A stretch of 64,000 nt of DNA from Anaerolineae bacterium (lineage in GTDB: Bacteria; Chloroflexota; Anaerolineae; Aggregatilineales; Phototrophicaceae), in assembly GCA_022824465.1 (NCBI GenBank), contig JAJDZV010000001.1:62001-126000 (forward strand), given 5' to 3'. Under the pieces are notes generated by a model, which had not been told where the DNA came from, did not search any database, and saw only the letters and a program-made list of their open reading frames with translations. The position numbers were made by a program, and so were the translations under genes. Below, one piece after another: positions 27,311 through 34,686 of the stretch. How positions within the stretch are numbered: position 1 is the stretch's first letter; each line of letters opens with the position of its first letter.

Positions 27311-27537
27311 TCCATGTATGGTTTAAGCTCTGGCAACGGTTCATAGAACTCGTCAGTAATAATGATTTTCCCTTTTGCGCTGCCCGGTCTGCGCGGTCCC
27401 TTTTTAGGTACAATCGTAGCAACCAGTTGATAGGCTTTTTCGTCTTCGTCTATGATGATAGCAGTTCCACCATTTTCCGCATACTCAAGCACTGCGTCAA
27501 GATTCTGCTTCGCTTCTTCAACAGTAAAGGTCTTCAT
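27307..27537 (-). CDS. Phd/YefM-type antitoxin, first module
   Basis: The 76-residue antitoxin has an N-terminal DNA-binding part (MKTFTVEEAKQNLDAVLEYA, then GGTAIIIDEDEKAYQLVA) of the Phd/YefM fold. The basic, disordered C-terminal part ends in LPELKPYME and would wrap the PIN toxin. The ATG has AGGAG 7 nt upstream. It is translated first in the pair and, by family knowledge, represses its own promoter together with the toxin. The promoter at 27571-27598 matches the one in front of the second module. Confidence 0.85.
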   Translation of the reverse strand: MKTFTVEEAKQNLDAVLEYAENGGTAIIIDEDEKAYQLVATIVPKKGPRRPGSAKGKIIITDEFYEPLPELKPYME

Positions 27538-27570
27538 CGGCGAACTCCTGCGACTCTCGCATCAACCCAG

Positions 27571-27598
27571 ATTATACACGACCGCTATGGGAACTCAA
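27571..27598 (-). promoter_or_regulatory. Promoter of vapBC module 1
   Basis: On the minus strand, TTGAGT (27593-27598) and TATAAT (27571-27576) are separated by 16 bp, with TGTATAAT giving a favourable extended context. It lies about 34 bp upstream of the antitoxin ATG. The same promoter is conserved in front of module 2. Confidence 0.7.
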
Positions 27599-27656
27599 CG
27601 AGCCGCCCGGCGCCGAGCAGGACCGCCACGAAGATGAAGGCGACGAAGAGGCTCAT
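27585..27656 (-). pseudogene. Ghost fragment of the membrane protein gene N-terminus
   Basis: The minus-strand frame from ATG 27656 reads MSLFVAFIFVAVLLGAG, nearly the same as the start of the 589-residue membrane protein (MSLFVVFIFGAVLLGAG). It then runs into the module 1 promoter region and stops after 23 residues. It is the truncated remnant of that gene carried along with the second toxin's 3' end, proving that the duplication unit crossed the gene boundary. Confidence 0.8.
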
Positions 27657-27782
27657 TGCACCGGGGAGAGGCTACCAGACGCGCTGGATGCGATACTGGT
27701 CGAAGGCGGCGTCATTGGTGATGATGGGCAGATTCTCCGCGAGAGACTGGGCGATAAGCAGCCTGTCGAAGGGGTCGCGGTG
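27611..27782. repeat. 172-bp direct repeat, copy B
   Basis: This is the second copy of the repeat at 26860-27031 (about 97 percent identical by eye). It starts immediately upstream of the module 1 promoter and ends in the middle of the second vapC gene. The upstream half carries the ghost of the membrane protein start. Confidence 0.9.
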
Positions 27783-28058
27783 CACTCGCGGCAGATTAAC
27801 ATATCTTTCAAGGTGCATGATCTTTATTTCAAGGAGACGAAAACTGTTCCGGTTTTCGATTTCGTTCACAATGACATTGAAGGAAAGTGGCGATGTCAAC
27901 TTCCCGATGTTGAACTTAATCGCCAACTCCCACAAGCTCGCCAAGCTCACAAAAATGTCAGTGGCCGGGTTTTGTATAAGCGACCTGTTACTGGCTCCCA
28001 GTCTTCTGTCATCCGCCAGAAACCATAGTAGCGCCGATGTATCCAGCAGATACTTCAT
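27672..28058 (-). CDS. vapC: VapC-type PIN-domain toxin, second module
   Basis: The 128-residue PIN toxin has YLLDTSALLWFLADDRR at the N-terminus, SLASLWELAIKFNIG in the middle, and the shared end HRDPFDRLLIAQSLAENLP with ITNDAAFDQYRIQRVW. All four acidic active-site positions are present. The ATG overlaps its antitoxin's stop by 4 nt. Residues 1-92 differ strongly from module 1 while the C-terminus is identical, so the two toxins are related but were partly homogenised or recombined at the 3' end. Confidence 0.9.
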   Translation of the reverse strand: MKYLLDTSALLWFLADDRRLGASNRSLIQNPATDIFVSLASLWELAIKFNIGKLTSPLSFNVIVNEIENRNSFRLLEIKIMHLERYVNLPRVHRDPFDRLLIAQSLAENLPIITNDAAFDQYRIQRVW

Positions 28059-28285
28059 TCCATGTAAGGCTCAAATTCGGGCAACGGCGCATCAAAGTCA
28101 TCTGCAATTTTGAATTTACCCTTGAGGCTGCCCGGCTTGCGCGGTTTATTGACAGGCATGCGCTTCAGGATCAATTCATATTCACCGCCGTCATTGGCGA
28201 TGATATAGACTGTCAGTCCTTCTTGCGCTTCCTTCACTAGTTCTTCAAAGTTGGCGACCGCGGACTCCATTGTGTAAGTTTTCAT
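28055..28285 (-). CDS. Phd/YefM-type antitoxin, second module
   Basis: The 76-residue antitoxin begins MKTYTMESAVANFEELVKEA and ends LPEFEPYME like its neighbour, but the centre is divergent (GLTVYIIANDGGEYELILKR). The ATG at 28285 has the same AGGAG site and spacing as module 1; the open frame extends upstream to 28309 without a ribosome site. Its divergence should keep it specific to its own toxin, so cross-talk with module 1 may be limited (inference). Confidence 0.85.
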   Translation of the reverse strand: MKTYTMESAVANFEELVKEAQEGLTVYIIANDGGEYELILKRMPVNKPRKPGSLKGKFKIADDFDAPLPEFEPYME

Positions 28286-28317
28286 CGCGGAACTCCTGAC
28301 ATCGTTCACTAGTGCAA

Positions 28318-28345
28318 ATTATACACGATCGCAATGGGAACTCAA
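28318..28345 (-). promoter_or_regulatory. Promoter of vapBC module 2
   Basis: TTGAGT (28340-28345) and TATAAT (28318-28323) on the minus strand have 16-bp spacing, the same boxes as module 1. The surrounding 30 bp are nearly identical between modules, marking the upstream edge of the duplicated unit. Confidence 0.7.
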
Positions 28346-28458
28346 CGCGCGGCGCCGGGGCCGAAGGCGATGTGGAGGTCCACCGTTTACCCGCTCAATG
28401 CAAACGCGTCAGTTGAGAATCAATGCGGATATTCTTCGTCTACTGGCAATGTCTCAAG

Positions 28459-29283
28459 CTATTCTCCTAAGAAGAGCAGGAACTTGATCATGCCTTCCGC
28501 GTTTGAAGTTGAGGCGTTCATTGCTTCGAGCGCGTACAACTCGATGGTATGACACATAACTTCACTCTCATAGCCGGCCAGCTTCAAGCCCGCTTTGTAT
28601 TCATAGAGATGACAAGTTTCATGCACAATAATGCCGATAACCGAGCCGCCAAGACCGGAGGCAGCATGTTTGCTCAGATATATGTTCCGCAAATGTGGAT
28701 ACACGTATGCCATGCCGGAAACAACATCGTGTCTCGAGCCTGGCTCGTATACAATGATCTTGTCCACGGCGCTGGACACATAAGCATACCACTCTGGCGC
28801 TTCCGCTTGCAGTCTGCTCAGCGCTTTTGACACGCGTTCCACATGGTAATCGGGACCCTCGACAAGAATCGCTTTTTGATGCGCCGGCAGGACGCCCGCG
28901 GGCGGCTGCAAATCAAAATCGCAGTCCATCACATCCAATACCCAACCGCCGCTTGCGAATTCGGGTCCTCTGTCGCAGTTCATGCCACCGACCCGCGACC
29001 TGATTTCCAGCCGACCGTCTTTGCCGAAAACATCGTAGTCTAGCCAACTCGCCACCCATGCTTCCTGTCCGTTGTTGTTGATATGGAGCCAGTCGTCAGT
29101 CTCGCCGACAACTTGCAGCATTTGACCTGCTCGGGCTTGCCCGACCACGTTACTGCCTCGACTGGGCTCAGCCCGCATATTAGTGACGAACTTGGGCCGA
29201 ATAAAATATTCGCCCTGCGCCGCGATCATGCCACAGAAGATGAATATCGAGATTAATACCAGTAGAATCCCGGCTTTCAACAT
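28459..29283 (-). CDS. Secreted SH3b-domain protein with a HExxH metal-protease-like motif
   Basis: The 274-residue protein has an N-terminal signal (about residues 1-22, ending MIAAQ). A bacterial SH3 domain follows with VTNMRAEPSRGSNVVGQARAG and DDWLHINNNGQEAWVASWL (about 33-80). After a Cys-containing linker, a helical C-terminal domain has VIGIIVHETCHLYEYKAG, where HETCH matches HExxH, and YESEVMCHTIELYALEA downstream could supply a third ligand. It may be an exported peptidase or a catalytically altered relative. A strong GGAGG site precedes the ATG. Confidence 0.7.
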   Translation of the reverse strand: MLKAGILLVLISIFIFCGMIAAQGEYFIRPKFVTNMRAEPSRGSNVVGQARAGQMLQVVGETDDWLHINNNGQEAWVASWLDYDVFGKDGRLEIRSRVGGMNCDRGPEFASGGWVLDVMDCDFDLQPPAGVLPAHQKAILVEGPDYHVERVSKALSRLQAEAPEWYAYVSSAVDKIIVYEPGSRHDVVSGMAYVYPHLRNIYLSKHAASGLGGSVIGIIVHETCHLYEYKAGLKLAGYESEVMCHTIELYALEAMNASTSNAEGMIKFLLFLGE

Positions 29284-29340
29284 CTAGTTCCTCCTAACTC
29301 AATATATATTCTTCACTTAGGCGAAAACGCGAATGAGCGA

Positions 29341-29928
29341 CTAAGCGGGACTGCCATACAGCCACCAAAAGTCATCGCGCGGGTAGGCCGGCGCCAGCAG
29401 CGGCGACCAGATGAACTCGCCGGCATGCAACAGACGCCGTAACGCCAGGTCCGTCTGCTCCACGCCCGGCAACAGTTCACGCTTGTCGTATCCAAACGCG
29501 TCCATCGCGAGCAGGATCTCGGCCGCCATCGTGCGGCGCAGCGCTTCCGGCGGATAAGCCGAGGCGCAACCGCTCGGGTTCTCCTGGCAATCGCGGAAAA
29601 AAGCGCGCATCTGTTTCAAGCGCGCTGGCGCTTCGCCCTTGAGTTTGTTTTCGTAGTGAAGTGTCCACTCGCGCTGGACTACATCATGCCGCCGAAGCGC
29701 TTTTGAGAGGCGCGACTGCTGGGAGTCACTCAGAGACCAGCGCAATCGCATCAAGCGGCGCCGGCGAAGCAGCAGGGCGCCCGCGCTCAATTGCGGCAGT
29801 CTCGACCGACGCGAATAAGCAGCGGAGAGCGGCAGATAAAGCTTGTCGCCCAGGACATAATCTCCCAGACGCTCCGTCATCTGTTCGAGTTCGGCAAGAT
29901 CGCGCGCGAGCGAATAGTCTCGTGACAT
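29341..29928 (-). CDS. Hypothetical protein, 195 residues
   Basis: I do not recognise this family. It is a basic, Leu/Arg-rich helical protein with no signal peptide. It begins MSRDYSLARDLAELEQMTERL, has a very basic stretch (LLLRRRRLMRLRWSLSDSQ, about residues 52-70), and ends with a Trp-rich tail (DDFWWLYGSPA). It follows the CoxL-like gene by 17 bp on the same strand and could be co-transcribed. No ribosome site is seen, so translational coupling is possible. Confidence 0.55.
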   Translation of the reverse strand: MSRDYSLARDLAELEQMTERLGDYVLGDKLYLPLSAAYSRRSRLPQLSAGALLLRRRRLMRLRWSLSDSQQSRLSKALRRHDVVQREWTLHYENKLKGEAPARLKQMRAFFRDCQENPSGCASAYPPEALRRTMAAEILLAMDAFGYDKRELLPGVEQTDLALRRLLHAGEFIWSPLLAPAYPRDDFWWLYGSPA

Positions 29929-29945
29929 CGCATTCGACTAGCTGG

Positions 29946-32240
29946 CTAGGACTGGTTTATGGCTTCCCAGATGCGGCGCGGGGTCAATGGCATATCGATA
30001 TGACGTACGCCGAAGCGACTCAAGGCGTCAACAACCGCATTCACGACCGCCGGCGTCGAGCCGATGGTCGCCGCTTCGCCGATGCCCTTGGCGCCAAGCG
30101 GGTTGAGCGTCGTTTCGGTGACCGTCTGGTCGATGGTGAATGTCGGGAAGTTATCGGCGCGGGGCATGGCGTAATCCATCATCGTGCCAGTGAGAAGCTG
30201 GCCCTGATCATCAAAGACAACCTCTTCCAACAGCGCTTGACCGATGCCTTGCGCCAAGCCGCCGTGTATCTGTCCTTCTACCAGCAGCGGGCTGATACGC
30301 GGACCGCAATCATCGACGGAATAGAATTCGCGCAGGCGGATGCAGCCGGTGTCGCGCTCGATCTCGACGACCGCGATATGCGTGCCGAAGGGATAGATGA
30401 AATCCGGCGGGCGGAAGAAATCGGTCGCTTCCAAGCCGGTGTCGATATCATCCGGCAGGCGGTCGCTATAGGCGCGCGCAGCGATGTCCTTGAGCGTCAA
30501 GCTGCGGCTGGGCACGCCCTTGACGCGATATTCGCCGTCGACGAATTCGATATCGCCGGGCGACGCTTCCAGCATGTGAGCCGCGATGGATATGGCTTTC
30601 TCCCGAACTTTGACCGCGGAACGGATGATGGCCGAACCGCCGATGGCCAGACTGCGGCTGCCGAAAGTGCCGACCCCGACCGGCTGCGCGCCAGTATCAC
30701 CATGCTTGACGACGACCTGGTCATAGTCGGCGCCAATCTCGTCGGCGACGATCTGGGCGAAGGTGGTCTGCAAGCCCTGGCCGTGAGGCGATGTGCCGGT
30801 CAAGACCGTGACTGTGCCGCTGGGCTCGACCCGCACGACCCCGCTCTCGTAGGGTCCGAAGCCGCACATCTCGACATACGTGGCCACGCCGATGCCGAGC
30901 AAGGTATCGCCATTGTCGGCGCGGCTGGCGGCCTGCTCTTCGCGCAGCGCGGCGTAATTCGCCCGTTGCAAGGCGGTCTCCAGATTCTTTTCGTATTCGC
31001 CGGTGTCATAGGTCGAGCCGGTCGGGGTCCTGTAGGGGAACTGCTCCGGCTTGACGTAGTTGCGGCGGCGGACCGCTGCCGGGTCCATACCGAGTGCGGC
31101 GGCGATCATGTCGATGGCGCGCTCAATATAATAGATCGCCTCCGGTCGCCCAGCGCCGCGGTAAGCGGCCACGGCAACTGTATTGGTGAAGACATTGCTC
31201 GCCTTGAAATGTACGGCGGGGATATGGTAGTTGCCGCTGGCCATCAAGCCCGTCAGGTGCGCGATATCGTAAAATGGCGGATAAGCGCCCAATTCGCCGA
31301 TCACATGCAAACGCAAGCCGAGGATGGTTCCGCCGTCGTCGAAAGCGACCTCGACATCAGCGATTTGGGATCGGCCATGGGTGGTGGAGACGAAGTGCTC
31401 GACGCGCGTCCCCGCCCATTTGAGCGCCAGGTTGAAGCGTTGCGCCAACTTGGCGACCGCGATTTCTTCCGGATAAAGTTGATTCTTAACGCCGAAGCCG
31501 CCTCCGACATTGGGCGCGATCACGCGAAGCAAGCTCTCCGGCATGCGCAGGACGGTCGCCAGCGCCGAACGAACGCCGTGCGGAATCTGTGTGCTGGACC
31601 ACAGCATGAGCCCCCCGGTGACGGCATCGGGCGCGGCTGCGACGGCCCGCACTTCCATCGGCACGCCGGCGACGCGCTGACTCAACATGCGCTGACTGAG
31701 CGTCCGCGGCGCATTGGCGAAGACTTCGTCGACATCGTCGGTTTTCTTTTCGCCGGTATCGATGATGTTGCTATCCAAGCCGTCGAATACCGTTGGCGCG
31801 TCGCTATCGAAGGCGCTTAACAAGTCGGCGGCGGCTGGCAATTCCTCCCACTCAATGTCTACATCGTCGATCGCGTCTTCGGCTATCTCCGCCGAATCGG
31901 CAATGATAGCCGCGACTACCTCGCCGACATGGCGGACGCGGTCGACCGAGAGCGCCAGATGGCTGTACTTCTCCTGAGCGACATCGCCGCCAGCGACCGG
32001 GACTGGCTCCCACTGCCCGCGCATGTCCTCGCCGGTGATGACAGCCAGCACGCCAGCGCGCGACGCGGCCGCCGCGGTGTTTATGCTGACGATTCTCGCA
32101 TGGGCATAGGGACTGCGGACGAAAGCGACATGCCGCATGCCGGGCAGCTTGAGATCGCCGACGTATTTTCCGGCGCCGGTGATCAGGCTGGGGTCTTCTT
32201 TTCGTTTGACGTTCGCGCCTACCAATGAGCGTAAAACCAT
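29946..32240 (-). CDS. Molybdopterin-binding large subunit of a xanthine dehydrogenase/CO dehydrogenase-family oxidase
   Basis: This 764-residue protein is the Mo-MCD-binding subunit of a molybdenum hydroxylase. It shows KRKEDPSLITGAGKYVGDL at the N-terminus, VRSPYAHARI, VIAPNVGGGFGVKNQLYPEE, the active-site loop VAAYRGAGRPEAIYYIE, and KGIGEAATIGSTPAVVNA, which holds the catalytic Glu. The AYRGAGR loop is the form II type, not the AYXCSFR of true CO dehydrogenase, so CO oxidation is unlikely. The small (2Fe-2S) and medium (FAD) subunits are not adjacent. The ATG at 32240 has GGAG 9 nt upstream. Confidence 0.88.
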   Translation of the reverse strand: MVLRSLVGANVKRKEDPSLITGAGKYVGDLKLPGMRHVAFVRSPYAHARIVSINTAAAASRAGVLAVITGEDMRGQWEPVPVAGGDVAQEKYSHLALSVDRVRHVGEVVAAIIADSAEIAEDAIDDVDIEWEELPAAADLLSAFDSDAPTVFDGLDSNIIDTGEKKTDDVDEVFANAPRTLSQRMLSQRVAGVPMEVRAVAAAPDAVTGGLMLWSSTQIPHGVRSALATVLRMPESLLRVIAPNVGGGFGVKNQLYPEEIAVAKLAQRFNLALKWAGTRVEHFVSTTHGRSQIADVEVAFDDGGTILGLRLHVIGELGAYPPFYDIAHLTGLMASGNYHIPAVHFKASNVFTNTVAVAAYRGAGRPEAIYYIERAIDMIAAALGMDPAAVRRRNYVKPEQFPYRTPTGSTYDTGEYEKNLETALQRANYAALREEQAASRADNGDTLLGIGVATYVEMCGFGPYESGVVRVEPSGTVTVLTGTSPHGQGLQTTFAQIVADEIGADYDQVVVKHGDTGAQPVGVGTFGSRSLAIGGSAIIRSAVKVREKAISIAAHMLEASPGDIEFVDGEYRVKGVPSRSLTLKDIAARAYSDRLPDDIDTGLEATDFFRPPDFIYPFGTHIAVVEIERDTGCIRLREFYSVDDCGPRISPLLVEGQIHGGLAQGIGQALLEEVVFDDQGQLLTGTMMDYAMPRADNFPTFTIDQTVTETTLNPLGAKGIGEAATIGSTPAVVNAVVDALSRFGVRHIDMPLTPRRIWEAINQS

Positions 32241-32390
32241 CGTCGTAAACTCCTCATTCTTTACTGAACTTGTAAGCGCGTTGGCGGGCGACCCGAAGAG
32301 ACACCCCTGCAACTACCAATCTCTGCGTCACTTCGTAATGTATCAACAATTCTTCTTTTCCTGCTCCAGAGTGCTTCGCTGGCTAGACGC

Positions 32391-32723
32391 TCAGGACTCG
32401 TCTGCGCTTTCGACCGCGCGGCCCTGCTTTATCCAGCCTTTGGTCCCTTCTTCCAGGTTGTAAATGTCTTCGTAACCCATACTCGCCAGGTAAAGCGCCG
32501 CCTGCGATGAACGCACACCAGTATTGCAGACGAGCGCAACCGGCCCGTCTTCGCTGATTTCGTCTGCGCGCGCCATGAATTCGCTGAGCGGGATATTGCT
32601 CGCGCCGGGGATATGGCTCTCGGCGTATTCGTCGTCTTCGCGCACATCGATCAACTGGAAATCGCCGCGGTCGCCGCTGGCGAACTGCTGAAGATAGTCA
32701 TCGTTGCTGATATCGGTGTACAT
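32391..32723 (-). CDS. Rhodanese-like sulfurtransferase
   Basis: The 110-residue single-domain rhodanese shows FQLIDVREDDEYAESHIPGA, then NIPLSEF and the active-site loop ALVCNTGVRSSQAALYLASMG with the catalytic Cys. The C-terminal YNLEEGTKGWIKQG is also typical. These proteins transfer sulfane sulfur in the cytoplasm. It has a GGAG site before the ATG and stands between the CoxL-like gene and an epimerase. A role in maturing the molybdenum centre is conceivable but not shown. Confidence 0.88.
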   Translation of the reverse strand: MYTDISNDDYLQQFASGDRGDFQLIDVREDDEYAESHIPGASNIPLSEFMARADEISEDGPVALVCNTGVRSSQAALYLASMGYEDIYNLEEGTKGWIKQGRAVESADES

Positions 32724-32847
32724 CGCTGGTCTCCAACCGGCTGTTCCGCTGGCGGCATTATAGCCAAGCTCGAATCAATTACCAAACCGGGCGGCTGCGC
32801 GCGTCAGCAAGCCAAACAAGCGTCTGGTGATTGCGCCGCGCCGCCAG

Positions 32848-33804
32848 TTAGCCGCGCCCCTTCGTCTTTCGATACCATGCGACCGTGCGCCGGAGCCCCG
32901 CCGCGAACTCGACAACCGGTTCATATCCGAGCAGCGCTTTCGCCTTGGTCAAATCGGCTTGCGAATGGCGGATATCGCCCGGGCGTTCGGCGGCGTAAAT
33001 GGGCTCATAGTCAGCATCCATAATGTCGTTGAGCGTGGCTGCCAGTTCGTTCAGCGTGACGCGCCCGCCAGTCGCCAGATTGATGACCTGCCCGACAGCG
33101 CCCGGCGCACCGCAGGCCAGCAGGTTGCCATGCACAACATTATCGATATAGGTGAAGTCGCGGCTGTGGCCCCCATCGCCATAGATCACGGGACTTCGAC
33201 CCGCCAGCATGCGCGTGATGAATCGCGGAATGACGGCGGCGTAGGTCGAATGCGGGTCTTGCCGCGGACCGAAGACATTGAAGTAACGAAGCGCCACCGT
33301 TTCCAAGCCATAGGCGCGCGTGAAGGCGGCGCAGTAATTCTCGCCCGCGAGTTTGGCTGCCCCATAAGGCGATACCGGGGCCGGCGAAAGCGACTCGACC
33401 TTCAGCGCGCTCGCTTGATCGCCGTAGGCGGATGACGAGGCGGCGTAGACCACGCGTTTGACCTGATTGTCGCGCGCCGCGACCAGCGTGTTGAGCGTGC
33501 CGTCGACGCAGTGGCGGTGCGTTTCCAGCGGATCGTCGAGGCTGCGCGGGACCGATGGCAAAGCCGCTTGGTGCAGGACATAATCGACGCCCCTGAATAG
33601 AGACTGCAAGGCTTCAAGATCGGTGATGGAGCCAGCGGCAACCGACAGATCGCCGTTTAGCGAGCGCAAGGCGTCGAGGTTTTCACGCTTGCCAGTAAGC
33701 AGATTATCGATGACCTTGACGCGCTGACCATCACGCAACAGCCGCTCAGCGATATGCGACCCGACGAAGCCGGCGGCGCCAGTGACGACGTAGGTTTGCG
33801 CCAT
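32848..33804 (-). CDS. NAD-dependent epimerase (UDP-sugar 4-epimerase-like SDR)
   Basis: The 318-residue extended SDR has TYVVTGAAGFVGSHIAERLL (GxxGxxG) at the N-terminus, VKVIDNLLTGKRENL, DYVLHQAALPSVPRSLDDP, VVYAASSSAYGD, and the catalytic Tyr and Lys in PYGAAKLAGENY. The C-terminal substrate domain has RYFNVFGPRQDPHSTYAA and RDFTYIDNVVHG. These are hallmarks of UDP-glucose/GlcNAc 4-epimerases, so a nucleotide-sugar substrate is likely. The ATG at 33804 has GGGAG 5 nt upstream; the longer open frame to 33942 is not supported. Confidence 0.88.
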   Translation of the reverse strand: MAQTYVVTGAAGFVGSHIAERLLRDGQRVKVIDNLLTGKRENLDALRSLNGDLSVAAGSITDLEALQSLFRGVDYVLHQAALPSVPRSLDDPLETHRHCVDGTLNTLVAARDNQVKRVVYAASSSAYGDQASALKVESLSPAPVSPYGAAKLAGENYCAAFTRAYGLETVALRYFNVFGPRQDPHSTYAAVIPRFITRMLAGRSPVIYGDGGHSRDFTYIDNVVHGNLLACGAPGAVGQVINLATGGRVTLNELAATLNDIMDADYEPIYAAERPGDIRHSQADLTKAKALLGYEPVVEFAAGLRRTVAWYRKTKGRG

Positions 33805-33960
33805 GTTTCTCCCTATCAAAATAACGGTCGTCACCATAACGGCGACATCGCCAAAATGCAAGCGCAGTGGCGAACGGCGCCGGCTCTGCGATTTTGCCCT
33901 GCCCTGCGCTATAATGGGATTGCATCGCGACAAGCGTCGCAATAGTTGGATAGCAATAGC

Positions 33961-34335
33961 ATGGATTCAACGAGCCAAGACATGCCGCTTGAACGCCAAC
34001 GACCGGATATTCAAGACGATATCAAGGGCGTCAAATCCCGGACGCCGGCGAAGGGCATCACGACGCATCCGCTGGTGCACGGCGGCCGACCATGCATTGA
34101 AGGCACGGGAATCAAAGTGACCGACATCGTTGCGGACCAGAAGGTTCACGCCTTGGGACCAGTTGAAATCGCGGAACACTATGAAATCGAGCTATTCATG
34201 GTGGAGGATGCGCTGGCCTATTACGCGGCGCATACCGACTACATCGACGCCGATCTCGAGATAAACAATCTAAACGACATTCAGTTGGCGGAAGCACAAT
34301 ATGGAACCCGACCCGATTCGCTTCTATCTCGATGA
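33961..34335 (+). CDS. DUF433 antitoxin-like protein
   Basis: The 124-residue protein has the DUF433 winged-helix-like region after an N-terminal extension. It shows HPLVHGGRPCIEGTGIKVTDIVA, LGPVEIAEHYEIELFMVEDALAYY, and ends near YGTRPDSLLSR. DUF433 proteins are commonly the DNA-binding antitoxin half of pairs with DUF5615 PIN-like toxins, as here. The next gene starts 35 bases before this one ends. A TTG at 33946 is an alternative start. Confidence 0.8.
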   Translation: MDSTSQDMPLERQRPDIQDDIKGVKSRTPAKGITTHPLVHGGRPCIEGTGIKVTDIVADQKVHALGPVEIAEHYEIELFMVEDALAYYAAHTDYIDADLEINNLNDIQLAEAQYGTRPDSLLSR

Positions 34336-34558
34336 ACATCTGTCACCTAGAATCACAAAGCCATTGGCGCGGCACGGCATAGACCTTAGTCGGGGAGCAT
34401 TTTCAGTCGACGACCAAAGCCGCCTTAATCGTGCCCGCGCTATGCAACGCGTATTTTGTACCAAAGACCGGGACTTCTTACGATTGCATGCGGCGGGCGT
34501 AGAATATGCAGGCATTGTCAAAGGTTTGAAGCGCCATACCATCGGCGATTGGGTATAA
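34301..34558 (+). CDS. DUF5615 PIN-like toxin
   Basis: The 85-residue PIN-like nuclease of the Mut7-C/DUF5615 type begins RFYLDEHLSPRITKPLARHG, with the first catalytic Asp. It has FCTKDRDFLRLHAAG with the second acidic pair. It is translationally overlapped with the DUF433 gene, giving a compact toxin-antitoxin-like operon, the third such locus in the window. The ribosome site is internal to the upstream gene. Confidence 0.8.
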   Translation: MEPDPIRFYLDEHLSPRITKPLARHGIDLSRGAFSVDDQSRLNRARAMQRVFCTKDRDFLRLHAAGVEYAGIVKGLKRHTIGDWV

Positions 34559-34686
34559 TTCCCGAGATTCGTTCACTCCGTCTGCGCGCCTGAGAATTTG
34601 CGCAACCATATGGAGCGTCTCTTTCGCGTCGATTGACCGCCCGGAGCCGGGTCCATTGGTTGGAATGATTGATTGAGCATGCCGCT

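Noticed and set aside
29661-31820. A 719-codon plus-strand open frame with many Arg/Asp/Ala residues
   Set aside because: It is the antisense of the CoxL-like gene, whose motifs are clear on the minus strand. Long antisense frames are expected in GC-rich DNA.
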